Part shown: positions 8,111 through 17,050 of the stretch, piece after piece
Layout: each line of letters starts with the position of its first letter
How positions within the stretch are numbered: position 1 is the first letter of the stretch
Assembly (NCBI RefSeq): GCF_026723865.1
Contig: NZ_CP113529.1
Location: forward strand, 4,340,001-4,404,000
Direction of reading: 5' to 3'
Source of the DNA: Mycobacterium sp. Aquia_216
Lineage (GTDB): Bacteria > Actinomycetota > Actinomycetes > Mycobacteriales > Mycobacteriaceae
DNA: 64,000 nucleotides
Position numbers and translations under genes: made by a program
Notes under the pieces: generated by a model
Seen by the model: only the letters and a program-made list of their open reading frames with translations
Database searches by the model: none
What the model was told of the DNA's origin: nothing

Positions 8111-9628
8111 TCATCGGCCCCCCTCGGTCCGAGTGTTGAGCACGTTGACGCCGCGGAACAGCGCCGACGGGCAGCCGTGACTGACCGCGGCGACCTGCCC
8201 GGGCTGGGCCTTGCCGCAGTTGAACGCACCGCCCAGCCGCCACGTCGACGGTCCGCCCACGGCTTCCATCGAATTCCAGAAATCGGTCGTGGTGGCCTGA
8301 TAGGCCACGTCACGCAGCTGACCATCCAGGCGACCGTCGGTGATCCGGAAGAAGCGCTGGCCGGTGAACTGAAAGTTGTACCGCTGCATGTCGATTGACC
8401 AGGACTTGTCGCCGACGATGTAGATGCCGTTCTGGACCCGCCCGATCAGATCGGCGGTGCTGAGGTCGTCGCGGCCGGGCTGCAGCGACACGTTGGCCAT
8501 CCGCTGGATCGGCACATGATGCGGCGAATCGGCATACGAACAGCCGTTGGAACGCGGCTGCCCCAGCCGCGGCGCGAACACCCGGTCGAGTTGGTAGCCG
8601 ACGAAGATGCCGTCGCGCACCAGGTCCCAGCTTTGCCCGGCCACGCCTTCGTCGTCGTAACCGATAGTGGCCAAACCGAATTCGACGGTGCGGTCGGCGG
8701 TCACGTTCATCACCGGCGAGCCGTAACGCATGGTGCCGAGTTTGTCCGGCGTGGCGAACGACGTTCCGGCATAAGCCGCCTCGTAGCCGATTGCACGATC
8801 GTATTCGGTTGCGTGGCCGATGGATTCGTGAATCGTCAGCCACAGGTTGGAGGGATCGATCACCAGGTCCGTGGGTCCAGGAATCACACTGGGCGATTTG
8901 ACCTTCTCGGCCAGCAGCGCGGGCAGCTGCGCGAGCTCGTCGCTCCAGTTCCACACCTCGTCGCCGGCCAGCGCCTCCCAGCCCCGACCCATCGGCGGCG
9001 CCAGCGTACGCATCGAGTCGAAGCTGCCCGCCGCGGCATCGACGGTCACCGCCTCCAGCGACGGCATGATCCGCACCCGCTGCTGGGTGATCGACGACCC
9101 GAAGGTGTCGGCGTAGAACGTCTGCTCCTTGACGGCCGTCAGGCTGGCCGCCACGTGGTCGACGCCGTCGGCGCCCAGCAGCCGCCCGGAATACTCCTCG
9201 AGCACGCCGATCTTGTCGGCCGCCGGGATGTCGAACGGGTCGCTCCGATAGCTCGACACCCAGGTCACGTCGGCGTAGACGGGCTCGGGCGCCAGTTCGA
9301 CGCGCTCGGTGTTCAGCCCCGCCAGCGTGGTGGCCACATGCACCGCGCGGCGCGCGGTCTCGGCCGCGACCGACGGCGCCAATTCGGCGTGCGACGCGAA
9401 TCCCCAGGTGCCGTCGACGATGACTCGCACCGCCAAGCCGACCTCACGGCTGACCACCGCGGTCTCGAGCTCGCCGTCGCGCAACTGGATGATCTCGGTG
9501 TTGATGCGATGAATGCGCAGGTCCGCGTAGCTGGCCCCGGCCGTGGTGGCCGCCGACAGCGCGGCTTCGGCGAGCTCGTGTCGCGGCAGGCCCAGGAAGT
9601 CGGCATCGATCCCCCGATTCGGTGTCAC
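8111..9628 (-). CDS. tldD: TldD-like metalloprotease subunit
   Basis: 505 aa. The zinc motif HESIGH (HExxxH) lies about residue 270, followed by GHATEYDRAIG and a C-terminal SHGCPSALFRGV region typical of TldD. It is the catalytic partner of the PmbA-like protein encoded just downstream. GTG at 9628 is chosen because GGTGGAG lies 5 bases upstream; a GTG at 9652 would add eight residues. It is divergent from uspA with 59 bp between the starts, which must hold both promoters. Confidence 0.85.
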   Translation of the reverse strand: MTPNRGIDADFLGLPRHELAEAALSAATTAGASYADLRIHRINTEIIQLRDGELETAVVSREVGLAVRVIVDGTWGFASHAELAPSVAAETARRAVHVATTLAGLNTERVELAPEPVYADVTWVSSYRSDPFDIPAADKIGVLEEYSGRLLGADGVDHVAASLTAVKEQTFYADTFGSSITQQRVRIMPSLEAVTVDAAAGSFDSMRTLAPPMGRGWEALAGDEVWNWSDELAQLPALLAEKVKSPSVIPGPTDLVIDPSNLWLTIHESIGHATEYDRAIGYEAAYAGTSFATPDKLGTMRYGSPVMNVTADRTVEFGLATIGYDDEGVAGQSWDLVRDGIFVGYQLDRVFAPRLGQPRSNGCSYADSPHHVPIQRMANVSLQPGRDDLSTADLIGRVQNGIYIVGDKSWSIDMQRYNFQFTGQRFFRITDGRLDGQLRDVAYQATTTDFWNSMEAVGGPSTWRLGGAFNCGKAQPGQVAAVSHGCPSALFRGVNVLNTRTEGGR

Positions 9629-9687
9629 GGCTCCACCGTAACGAGTGCGCACTCCAAACCCGTGCGGAGCCCGCTTTAATTGGCTGC

Positions 9688-10572
9688 ATGGCCAGCGCCG
9701 CCCGCAGGAGTCAGCCGCGATCCAGCGTGCTGGCCTACGGGCTGCTGGCGCCCAGCCTGTTCGGTGTCGTCATCTTCTTGCTGCTGCCGATCCTGGTGGT
9801 GGTCTGGCTCAGCCTGTACCACTGGGACCTGCTGGGTGCGCTGCGCTTTGTGGGCGTGGCCAACTGGCGCTCGGTGCTGACCGACTCCGGCTTCGGGCAC
9901 TCGCTGTTCGTCACGGCGATCTTCGTGGCGATCGTGGTCCCGGTGCAGACCGTGCTTGGGCTGCTGGTTGCCTCGATGCTGGCCCGGCTGCTTCCGGGGA
10001 CCGGCTTTTTCCGGACGATTTTTGTGCTGCCGTGGATCTGCGCGCCGCTGGCGATCGCGGTGTTGTGGCGCTGGATCCTGGCGCCCACCGACGGCGCGAT
10101 CGCGACGCTGCTGGGACACAGCATCGAGTGGCTCTCCGACCCCACCTTCGCGCTGCCACTGGTGTCGGCGGTCGTGGTCTGGATGAACGTGGGTTATAAC
10201 TCGCTGTCGTTCCTGGCCGGCCTGCTCGCGATTCCCAACGACATCCATGCCGCCGCCCGCACCGACGGCGCCAACGCCTGGCAACGGTTCTGGCGCATCA
10301 CCCTGCCGATGCTGCGCCCGACGATGTTCTTCGTGCTGGTGACCGGGATCGTCAGCACAGCACAGGTTTTCGACACCGTCTACGCGCTGACCGACGGCGG
10401 CCCGGGCGACAGCACCGACCTGGTGGCCCACCGCATCTACGCCGAGGCGTTCGGTTCGGCGGCCATCGGCCGGGCATCGGTGATGGCGGTGGTGCTGTTC
10501 GTCATCCTGGTCGGCATCACGATCATTCAGCATCTGTACTTCCGGCGGCGGATCACCTATGACCTCGTCTAG
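9688..10572 (+). CDS. uspA: Sugar ABC transporter permease UspA
   Basis: 294 aa with six hydrophobic helices and the inner-membrane permease EAA-like loop AARTDGANAWQRFWRITLP. It is a MalF/UgpA-type subunit. With UspB and UspC it forms an importer for amino sugars in mycobacteria. ATG at 9688 begins MASAARRSQ before the first helix. It overlaps uspB by 14 bp. No ATPase gene is present in the cluster, so a shared MsmK/SugC-type ATPase is expected from elsewhere. Confidence 0.85.
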   Translation: MASAARRSQPRSSVLAYGLLAPSLFGVVIFLLLPILVVVWLSLYHWDLLGALRFVGVANWRSVLTDSGFGHSLFVTAIFVAIVVPVQTVLGLLVASMLARLLPGTGFFRTIFVLPWICAPLAIAVLWRWILAPTDGAIATLLGHSIEWLSDPTFALPLVSAVVVWMNVGYNSLSFLAGLLAIPNDIHAAARTDGANAWQRFWRITLPMLRPTMFFVLVTGIVSTAQVFDTVYALTDGGPGDSTDLVAHRIYAEAFGSAAIGRASVMAVVLFVILVGITIIQHLYFRRRITYDLV

Positions 10573-11383
10573 TCGCGTCGCCAATGCGGCGATCTACGCC
10601 GGCCTGGTGATCGGTGCGCTGATCACGTTGGCGCCCTTCGGGCTTGGCCTGCTGACCGCGTTCACCTCGGCACACCAGTTCGAGACGGGTACACCGCTGC
10701 AGCTCCCCCGCCCGCCCACGCTGGCCAACTACGGCGACCTGGCCGGTGCCGGCTTCGGCCGCGCCGCGGCGGTGACGGCGTTGATGACGGCGGTGATCCT
10801 GGTGGGTCAGATGACCTTCTCGGTGCTGGCGGCCTACGCCTTCGCGCGGCTGGATTTCGCCGGACGCGACGCGTTGTTTTGGGTGTATATCGCGACGTTG
10901 ATGGTGCCCGGGACGGTGACGGTGGTGCCGCTGTATCTGATGATGGCCCAGGCGGGGCTGCGTAATACGTTCTGGGCGTTGGTGCTGCCGTTCATGTTCG
11001 GCTCCCCGTACGCGATTTTCCTGCTGCGCGAGCACTTTCGCCTCATCCCCAACGACTTGATCAACGCGGCGCGCCTCGACGGGGCCAACACCCTGGACGT
11101 GATCACGCATGTGGTCATTCCGTCCAGCCGGCCGGTGCTGGCGGCACTCACGCTGATCACCGTGGTCTCGCAATGGAACAACTTCATGTGGCCGTTGGTG
11201 ATCACCAGCGGCCACAAGTGGCGGGTGCTGACCGTGGCGACGGCCGAGTTGCAGTCGCGCTTCAACGCGCAATGGACGCTGGTGATGGCGGCGACCACGC
11301 TCGCGATCGTGCCGCTGGTGCTGCTGTTCATCGCTTCGCAGCGACACATCGTCGCGTCGATCGTCCTCTCGGGTGTCAAGTGA
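10559..11383 (+). CDS. uspB: Sugar ABC transporter permease UspB
   Basis: 274 aa, MalG/UgpE type, six membrane helices, with the cytoplasmic EAA loop LINAARLDGANTLDVITHVVIP, which contacts the ATPase. Starts at the ATG inside the end of uspA and ends in a GTGA overlap with uspC, so the three genes are translationally coupled. Confidence 0.85.
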   Translation: MTSSSRVANAAIYAGLVIGALITLAPFGLGLLTAFTSAHQFETGTPLQLPRPPTLANYGDLAGAGFGRAAAVTALMTAVILVGQMTFSVLAAYAFARLDFAGRDALFWVYIATLMVPGTVTVVPLYLMMAQAGLRNTFWALVLPFMFGSPYAIFLLREHFRLIPNDLINAARLDGANTLDVITHVVIPSSRPVLAALTLITVVSQWNNFMWPLVITSGHKWRVLTVATAELQSRFNAQWTLVMAATTLAIVPLVLLFIASQRHIVASIVLSGVK

Positions 11384-12714
11384 GGCCCCGCTTTTCCACG
11401 CTTGCCGCCGGCGCGCTGGGCCTGGTCGTGGTGTTATTGGCCGCGATCGCGGTGCTGTTGAACTACTCCGGCGAGCCGCACGGTGACAAGGTCGTGGTGC
11501 GGGTGCGGATGTGGGATGCGCCGCTCACCGAGTCCTACCGGGAGTCGTTCGCGGCCTTCAACCGCACGCATCCGGATATCGAGGTGCGCATCGATCTGGT
11601 GGCCTACTCGACGTATTTCAACACGCTGCGCACCGACGTCGCGGGTGGCAGCGCCGACGATATCTTCTGGCTCTCCAACGCATACCTGTCGGCCTACGCC
11701 GACAACGGCCGGCTGCTGAATATCGGCAAAATCCTGAGCCCCGAGGAGATTTCGGACTGGGAGCCGGCGGTGGTCGATCAGTTCACCCGCGGCGGGGCGC
11801 TGTGGGGCGTCCCGCAGCTGACCGACGGCGGCATCGCGGTGTACTACAACGCGGACCTGCTCGCTGCCGCCGGGGTGGATCCCGGTCAGCTGAACGCCCT
11901 GCGCTGGGATCCGAATGGGGACGACACCTTGCGCCCGCTCGCGGCTCGGCTAACCGTCGATACCAATGGAAATCACGCGGGCACAACGGGTTTCGATCCC
12001 GCCCGGGTTCGGCAGTGGGGCTACAACGCGGCCAACGACGCGCAGGCGATCTACCTGAACTACATCGGCTCGGCGGGCGGCGTGTTCCAGCGCGGCGACG
12101 AGTTCGCCTTCGACAACCCCGGCGCCATCGCGGCTTTCCGCTACCTGGTCGGCCTGATCAACGAGGACCACGTCGCCCCACCTGCCTCGGACACCAACAC
12201 CAACGGCGACTTCTCCCGCAACCAATTCCTGGCCGGCAGGATGGCGCTGTTTCAGTCCGGCACCTACAACCTCGCGTCGATAGCGCGCGATGCCCGCTTC
12301 CGCTGGGGCGTCGCGATGCTGCCGATCGGCCCCTCGGGCCGGATCAGTGTCACCAATGGCATTGCCGCAGCGGGTAATTCGGCAACCACGCATCCCGATG
12401 CGGTACGTCAGGTGCTGGCCTGGATGGGTAGCAACGAAGGCAACGCCTATCTGGGCAGTCAGGGCGCGGCGATCCCGGCGGTTCGGTCAGCCCAGCAGGT
12501 CTACTTCAATTACTGGGCGCAGCGCGGCGTCGACGTCACACCCTTCTTCGCCGTCCTGGAAGGTCCGCGTATCCCGGCACCGGGCGGCGCCGGCTTCGCC
12601 GCCGGAAATGCGGCGCTGCAAAGCTATTTCGACGAGATGTTTCTTGGCCGCGGCGACGTCGCGACCACGCTGAAGCAGGCCCAGGCCGCTGCCAATGCCG
12701 CCGCTAGTCGCTAG
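11380..12714 (+). CDS. uspC: Sugar ABC transporter substrate-binding protein UspC
   Basis: 444 aa, extracellular binding protein family 1. The N-terminal hydrophobic segment (LAAGALGLVVVLLAAIAVLL) has no lipobox Cys, so it may stay membrane-anchored as an uncleaved signal. The FNRTHPDIEVRIDLVAYSTYFNTL and DIFWLSNAYL segments match sugar-binding lobes. GTG at 11380 overlaps the uspB stop and gives the expected length; the much longer open frame upstream is an artefact. Its end overlaps the convergent rocE gene by 4 bp. In M. tuberculosis UspC binds amino sugars such as chitobiose or glucosamine derivatives. Confidence 0.85.
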   Translation: MRPRFSTLAAGALGLVVVLLAAIAVLLNYSGEPHGDKVVVRVRMWDAPLTESYRESFAAFNRTHPDIEVRIDLVAYSTYFNTLRTDVAGGSADDIFWLSNAYLSAYADNGRLLNIGKILSPEEISDWEPAVVDQFTRGGALWGVPQLTDGGIAVYYNADLLAAAGVDPGQLNALRWDPNGDDTLRPLAARLTVDTNGNHAGTTGFDPARVRQWGYNAANDAQAIYLNYIGSAGGVFQRGDEFAFDNPGAIAAFRYLVGLINEDHVAPPASDTNTNGDFSRNQFLAGRMALFQSGTYNLASIARDARFRWGVAMLPIGPSGRISVTNGIAAAGNSATTHPDAVRQVLAWMGSNEGNAYLGSQGAAIPAVRSAQQVYFNYWAQRGVDVTPFFAVLEGPRIPAPGGAGFAAGNAALQSYFDEMFLGRGDVATTLKQAQAAANAAASR

Positions 12715-14105
12715 TCGACATTGTTGAGCGCGCTGTGGTGGCGACCCCACGCGAAGTAGAAGATCAACGCAAGGGAGATCCACCCGCTGAACGCGATCCA
12801 GGTGTACCAGTGCAAGCTGGCGAGGATGTATCCGCAGGCCAGCACCGAAAGCACCGGCGTGACAGGGTAACCGGGCACTTTGAATGCACGCGGTAGATCC
12901 GGCTCGCGCACCCGCAGGACGATCACGCCCACCGCGACGACGATGAACGCAGTCAGCGTGCCGATGGAGACCATGTCCGCCAGCTTGTCCAGCGGGACGA
13001 GGCCGCCCAGCGTCCCGGCGGCGATCGCGACGATCACCGTGTTGCTCACCGGCGTCATGGTGCGGCTGCTGATCGACGCGAATCGCGACGGCAGCAGCCC
13101 ATCGCGGCCCATCGCGAACAAGATGCGGGTCTGGCCGTACATCGTGATCAGCGTGACGGTGAAGATCGAGATCACCGCGCCCGCGCACAGAATCGTGCTG
13201 GCCCAGCCCTGGTGCGTGACCTTGTCGAGAATCGTTGCCAGTCCGGCGTCCTCCTGCCCGGCGAAATCCTGCCACGGCTGGGTGCCCAGCGCCGCGAGTG
13301 CGACGAGCACATAGACGGCGGTGACCGTGATGAGCGCCGCGATCAGCGCACGCGGCATGGTCCTCTGCGGATCCTTCACCTCGTCACCCGCGGTCGACAC
13401 CGCGTCAAGGCCGATGTATGAAAAGAAGATCGTGCCCGCCGCCGAGCCGATGCCGGCGACGCCGAACGGTGCAAAGTCCTTGAGCTGATTGGCGTCAAAG
13501 GCGGTGAACGCGATGATCACGAACATGACCAGCACGCCCAACTTGATCAGCACCATGATCGCGTTGACCCGCGCCGATTCACTGGCACCGCGGATCAGCA
13601 ACAGCGCACACATCACGATCAGGACGATCGCCGGGAGATTCACGTAACCCGGGTTGGAATCCCACGGCGCCGCCGACAACGCATGTGGGAGTTGCAGTCC
13701 GAATAGGTTGTACAGCAGCTTGTTGACGTAGCCGCTCCAGCCCACCGAAACCGCGGCCGTGGCTACCCCGTACTCCAGCAGCAGACAGGCCGCCACCGCC
13801 ATCGCGACCACCTCACCCAGGGTGGTGTACGCGTAGGAATACGACGATCCCGAAACCGGCACGGCCGACGCCAATTCGGCGTAGCAGATGGCGGCGAGCC
13901 CGGCCGCGATCCCCGCAATGATGAACGAGACGATCACCCCGGGCCCGGCTTCGGGCACCGCCTGCGACAGCACGAAGAAAATGCCGGTGCCAATCGTCGA
14001 GCCGACCCCGAACATGGTCAGCTGGAACGCACTGATGCCACGTTTGAGGTGATCCGCGGCGCCATGCGCGACGGGCGCGCCCATCACCGGGCGGCGCCGC
14101 AGCAT
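12711..14105 (-). CDS. rocE: Cationic amino-acid permease RocE (APC superfamily)
   Basis: About 464 aa with 12 membrane helices. The first helix carries MFGVGSTIGTGIFF, the substrate-binding GxG loop of APC transporters, and the CAT subfamily signature continues with ICYAELASAVPVSGSSYSYAY. It likely imports arginine or ornithine for the adjacent catabolic genes. ATG at 14105 is used; a TTG at 14138 preceded by GAGGGGG is possible and would add 11 residues. It lies 62 bp downstream of rocD. Confidence 0.85.
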   Translation of the reverse strand: MLRRRPVMGAPVAHGAADHLKRGISAFQLTMFGVGSTIGTGIFFVLSQAVPEAGPGVIVSFIIAGIAAGLAAICYAELASAVPVSGSSYSYAYTTLGEVVAMAVAACLLLEYGVATAAVSVGWSGYVNKLLYNLFGLQLPHALSAAPWDSNPGYVNLPAIVLIVMCALLLIRGASESARVNAIMVLIKLGVLVMFVIIAFTAFDANQLKDFAPFGVAGIGSAAGTIFFSYIGLDAVSTAGDEVKDPQRTMPRALIAALITVTAVYVLVALAALGTQPWQDFAGQEDAGLATILDKVTHQGWASTILCAGAVISIFTVTLITMYGQTRILFAMGRDGLLPSRFASISSRTMTPVSNTVIVAIAAGTLGGLVPLDKLADMVSIGTLTAFIVVAVGVIVLRVREPDLPRAFKVPGYPVTPVLSVLACGYILASLHWYTWIAFSGWISLALIFYFAWGRHHSALNNVD

Positions 14106-14167
14106 CTGTGCTGTCAGGCTGATCGAGCTGGCTCGCAAATTGCGCCCCCTCGTGCTGGATCAGCTGA

Positions 14168-15409
14168 TTATGCTGCCTCCCGCAATACGGCGGCGAACTT
14201 TTCCACGGCCCAGTCAATTTCCTGCTCGGTGATGACCAGCGGTGGGGCGAAGCGCAGCGTCGAATCGTGGGTGTCTTTCACCAGCACACCGCGCTCGGCC
14301 AGCCGCCGGCTGATTTCTTTGCCGGTGGCAAGCGTGGGTTCGATATCGACACCGGCCCACAAGCCGAAGCCACGCACCGCCACCACACCGTCGCCGACCA
14401 GGCCCCGCAACCGCCGGTGCAGGTGTGCGCCCAATTCGGCCGAGCGGGACTGGAATTCACCTCGCTCCAGTATGGAGACCACCGTGGCGCCGATCGCGGC
14501 GGCTAGCGGGTTGCCCCCGAACGTCGAGCCGTGCTCGCCCGGATGCAGCACGCCGAGAATGTCGCGGTCCGCGACCACTGCCGACAGCGGAACGACGCCG
14601 CCGCCCAGCGCCTTGCCGAGCAGGTAGACGTCCGGTACGACGCCCCAGCGGTCGCAGGCGAACGTGTAGCCCGTACGCGCGAGTCCCGACTGGATTTCGT
14701 CGGCGATCATCAGGACGTCGTGTTGGGTGCACAGCGAACGAACGGATGGCAGGTAGTCGTCGGGTGGGACGATGATGCCGGCCTCGCCCTGGATCGGTTC
14801 GAGCAGCACCGCGACGGTGTTCTCGTCAATCGCATCCGCCAACGCCGCGGCCTCGCCGAACGGCACCGAACGAAACCCCGGCGTAAACGGCCCGAACCCA
14901 CCCCGCGCCGTCGGGTCCGAGGAGAAGCTGACGATGCTGATCGTGCGGCCGTGGAAATTGTTCTCAGCCACCACGATGTTCGCGCGCCCCTCGGGCACTC
15001 CCTTGACGTCGGCGCCCCACTTACGCGCGACCTTGAGGCCGCTCTCCACGGCTTCGGCGCCCGAGTTCATCGGCAGCACCATGTCTTTGCCGCACAACCG
15101 GGCAAGCCCAGCGCAGAACGTTCCCAGGTTGGCGGCGTGGAAGGCGCGACTGACCAGCGTGACGGTGTCGAGTTGGGCATGGGCTGTCGCGGTGATCTCG
15201 GGGTTGCGATGGCCGAAGTTGACCGCCGAGTACGCGGCCAGACAGTCCAGGTAGCGCCGTCCGTCGACGTCGGTGATCCAGGCGCCTTCGGCGCTGGCCG
15301 CCACCACGGGCAGTGGCGAATAATTGTGCGCTGCATGCTTTTCGACGAGCGCGATCGCGTCCGCGGTTCCGTTGGTGGACACCGAGGTCGGATGGTCGAG
15401 AATCGTCAT
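14168..15409 (-). CDS. rocD: Ornithine aminotransferase RocD (full length)
   Basis: 413 aa class III aminotransferase. It converts ornithine and 2-oxoglutarate to glutamate semialdehyde and glutamate. Visible motifs: NSGAEAVESGLKVARKWG for cofactor phosphate, MIADEIQSGLARTG, and the PLP lysine in LLGKALGGGVVPLSA. It overlaps the upstream gene by ATGA. From memory, in M. tuberculosis this gene is annotated as two pieces (rocD1, rocD2); here it is a single uninterrupted frame of normal family length. Confidence 0.9.
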   Translation of the reverse strand: MTILDHPTSVSTNGTADAIALVEKHAAHNYSPLPVVAASAEGAWITDVDGRRYLDCLAAYSAVNFGHRNPEITATAHAQLDTVTLVSRAFHAANLGTFCAGLARLCGKDMVLPMNSGAEAVESGLKVARKWGADVKGVPEGRANIVVAENNFHGRTISIVSFSSDPTARGGFGPFTPGFRSVPFGEAAALADAIDENTVAVLLEPIQGEAGIIVPPDDYLPSVRSLCTQHDVLMIADEIQSGLARTGYTFACDRWGVVPDVYLLGKALGGGVVPLSAVVADRDILGVLHPGEHGSTFGGNPLAAAIGATVVSILERGEFQSRSAELGAHLHRRLRGLVGDGVVAVRGFGLWAGVDIEPTLATGKEISRRLAERGVLVKDTHDSTLRFAPPLVITEQEIDWAVEKFAAVLREAA

Positions 15410-16284
15410 CTAAACACCTCCAAAGTGCAGCACTTCACGGAACCGCCCCCCTTGAGCAGCTCGGAGAGGTCGACGCCGACGGGCTCGAAGCCCGCTTCCC
15501 GCAACTGGGCAGCGAAACCCGTTGCGGCACAAGGATGCACGACATGCAGACCGTCGGATACCACATTGAGGCCAAGCACGTAGGCGTCCGCGCTTCCCAC
15601 CACCATAGCGTCGGGAAACAGTGCGTGCAGCTGGTCCTGCGCCGCTGTGCTGAATGCCGGAGGGTAGAACGCGATCGTGTGATCGTCGAGGACGGCGAGG
15701 GCGGTATCGAGGTGGTAGAACCGCGGGTCGACCAGCTCGAGCGAGACCACCGGCATGCGCAGCGCGGCCGAGATCTCGGCATGTGCGCGCCGGTGGGTGC
15801 GAAAGCCATAACCGGCCAACACCATTTCGCCGACCATGAGCAGGTCACCCTGCCCCTCGTTGACGTAACGGGTCGTCACCGGCTGATAGCCCATCGACGA
15901 CATCCAGTCGCCGTACGCGGTCGCCTCACCGGCGCGCTGCTCATAGCGGAACCGGGCGACGATGGCCACATCGCCGGCGACGAACCCGCCGTTGGCGGCG
16001 TAGACCATATCCGGCAGGCCGGGCACCGGCTCGACGATGTCCACGCGGTGGCCGAGCCCCAGGTAGGCCTGCCGAAGACCTTCCCACTGCGCCTGCGCGA
16101 CGTCGACGTCGACGGGTGCACTGACATCCATCCACGGGTTGATCGCGTACTCGACCGCGAAGTAGGCCGGCGGCGTCATCGCATACCGACGGGTCTGAGC
16201 TGTTCTGGACCGCTTCGGTGCGGCATCTTGCCATGCCGCGGGCGCGGCGTGGGGCGCCGAGTCGGCGACATGGTAATCCGTCAT
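15406..16284 (-). CDS. DDAH-like amidinohydrolase, probable arginine catabolism
   Basis: 292 aa of the dimethylargininase/amidinotransferase fold. The catalytic His lies in DPRFYHLDTALAVL and the nucleophile Cys in GGSVKCCTLEVF at the C-terminus; VYAANGGFVAGD and HRRAHAEI match the substrate pocket. It probably cleaves the guanidino group of arginine or methylarginine, feeding ornithine to RocD, with which it is translationally coupled. Exact substrate cannot be fixed from sequence. Counterpart of Rv2323c from memory. Confidence 0.75.
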   Translation of the reverse strand: MTDYHVADSAPHAAPAAWQDAAPKRSRTAQTRRYAMTPPAYFAVEYAINPWMDVSAPVDVDVAQAQWEGLRQAYLGLGHRVDIVEPVPGLPDMVYAANGGFVAGDVAIVARFRYEQRAGEATAYGDWMSSMGYQPVTTRYVNEGQGDLLMVGEMVLAGYGFRTHRRAHAEISAALRMPVVSLELVDPRFYHLDTALAVLDDHTIAFYPPAFSTAAQDQLHALFPDAMVVGSADAYVLGLNVVSDGLHVVHPCAATGFAAQLREAGFEPVGVDLSELLKGGGSVKCCTLEVFR

Positions 16285-16406
16285 ATTTCCAGGGTATTTT
16301 GGGGCCTGGACACAATCAAACGCCGATTCTTGCGTGTCTATGAATGGTTTATTGCGCTAAAATGCCAGTTGCAACGATTCGTTGTGCGCAGGCGAAAAGG
16401 GGGACG
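16285..16406. promoter_or_regulatory. Divergent control region between the arginine operon and asnC
   Basis: This 122-bp spacer separates two oppositely directed units and is AT-rich in its middle (TTTATTGCGCTAAAAT), as is common for Lrp/AsnC binding. An Lrp-type regulator usually controls its own promoter and the divergent catabolic operon, so arginine- or ornithine-dependent control is inferred. Confidence 0.5.
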
Positions 16407-16853
16407 ATGGACCGCCTGGACGACACCGACGAACGCATCCTCACCGAGTTGACCGAGCACGCGCGGGCCACCTTCGCCGAGATCGGCGAGAAGGTGAATT
16501 TGTCCGCACCGGCGGTGAAACGTCGAGTCGACCGAATGCTCGACAACGGTGTGATCAAGGGCTTCACCACCATCGTCGACCGCAACGCGCTCGGCTGGAA
16601 CACCGAAGCCTATGTGCAGGTGTACTGCCACGGCACCATCGCGCCCGATCAGTTGCGGGCGGCCTGGGTGGAAATGCCCGAGGTGGTCAGCGCGGCCACG
16701 GTGACAGGTACCTCCGATGCGATCCTGCACGTTCTGGCCCGCGACATGCGCCACCTGGAGTCGGCGCTCGAACGCATCCGGGAAAGTGCCGACATCGAAC
16801 GCAGCGAAAGCATCGTCGTGCTGTCCAACCTCATCGACCGGATGCGCACCTAG
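16407..16853 (+). CDS. Lrp/AsnC family regulator
   Basis: 148 aa. N-terminal helix-turn-helix (TFAEIGEKVNLSAPAVKRRVDRML) followed by a RAM ligand domain with VVSAATVTGTSDAILHV. ATG at 16407 is preceded by AAAAGGGGG, a good ribosome site; upstream in-frame starts are not needed. Divergent from DDAH-rocD-rocE, which it very likely regulates in response to an amino acid. Counterpart of Rv2324 from memory. Confidence 0.85.
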   Translation: MDRLDDTDERILTELTEHARATFAEIGEKVNLSAPAVKRRVDRMLDNGVIKGFTTIVDRNALGWNTEAYVQVYCHGTIAPDQLRAAWVEMPEVVSAATVTGTSDAILHVLARDMRHLESALERIRESADIERSESIVVLSNLIDRMRT

Positions 16854-16868
16854 GCAAGCGCCGCGCGA

Positions 16869-17001
16869 GCACCTCCCGCCCCGGGCTGGGGCACCTCCCG
16901 CCCCGGGCTGGGGCACCTCCCGCCGCGCGCTGAGGCACGTGCCGCCCGCGAGCCGGGGCACCTCCCGCCCCGGGCTGGGGCACCTCCCGCCGCGAGCGTA
17001 A
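16869..17001. repeat. Six tandem copies of a 22-bp repeat
   Basis: Copies start at 16869, 16891, 16913, 16935, 16958 and 16980; the fourth is 23 bp. Each begins GCACCTCCCG or a close variant and three end CCCCGGGCTGGG. Copies 1, 2 and 5 are identical, the others are diverged. It lies between two convergent genes and looks like a variable-number tandem repeat. Confidence 0.85.
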
Positions 17002-17050
17002 CGTCGCTGCGAGATTCGGGGCGATTTTTCGCCTTGCCGTTACGCTCGCG
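16991..17050. terminator. Nested inverted repeat between convergent genes
   Basis: Perfect 12-bp arms CGCGAGCGTAAC (16991-17002) and GTTACGCTCGCG (17039-17050) enclose an inner perfect hairpin GGCGA-TTTT-TCGCC at 17020-17033. The right arm includes the stop codon of the sulfatase gene. It could act as a bidirectional terminator for asnC and the sulfatase, or be a dispersed intergenic repeat. Confidence 0.5.

Noticed and set aside
8516..9679. 387-aa plus-strand ORF opposite tldD
   Set aside because: Antisense shadow of a clear TldD gene, as are the long antisense frames over the uspAB, mtn and mce genes.
11173..11379. N-terminal extension of UspC
   Set aside because: The extension is an out-of-frame reading of uspB; the GTG at 11380 gives a normal signal sequence and length.
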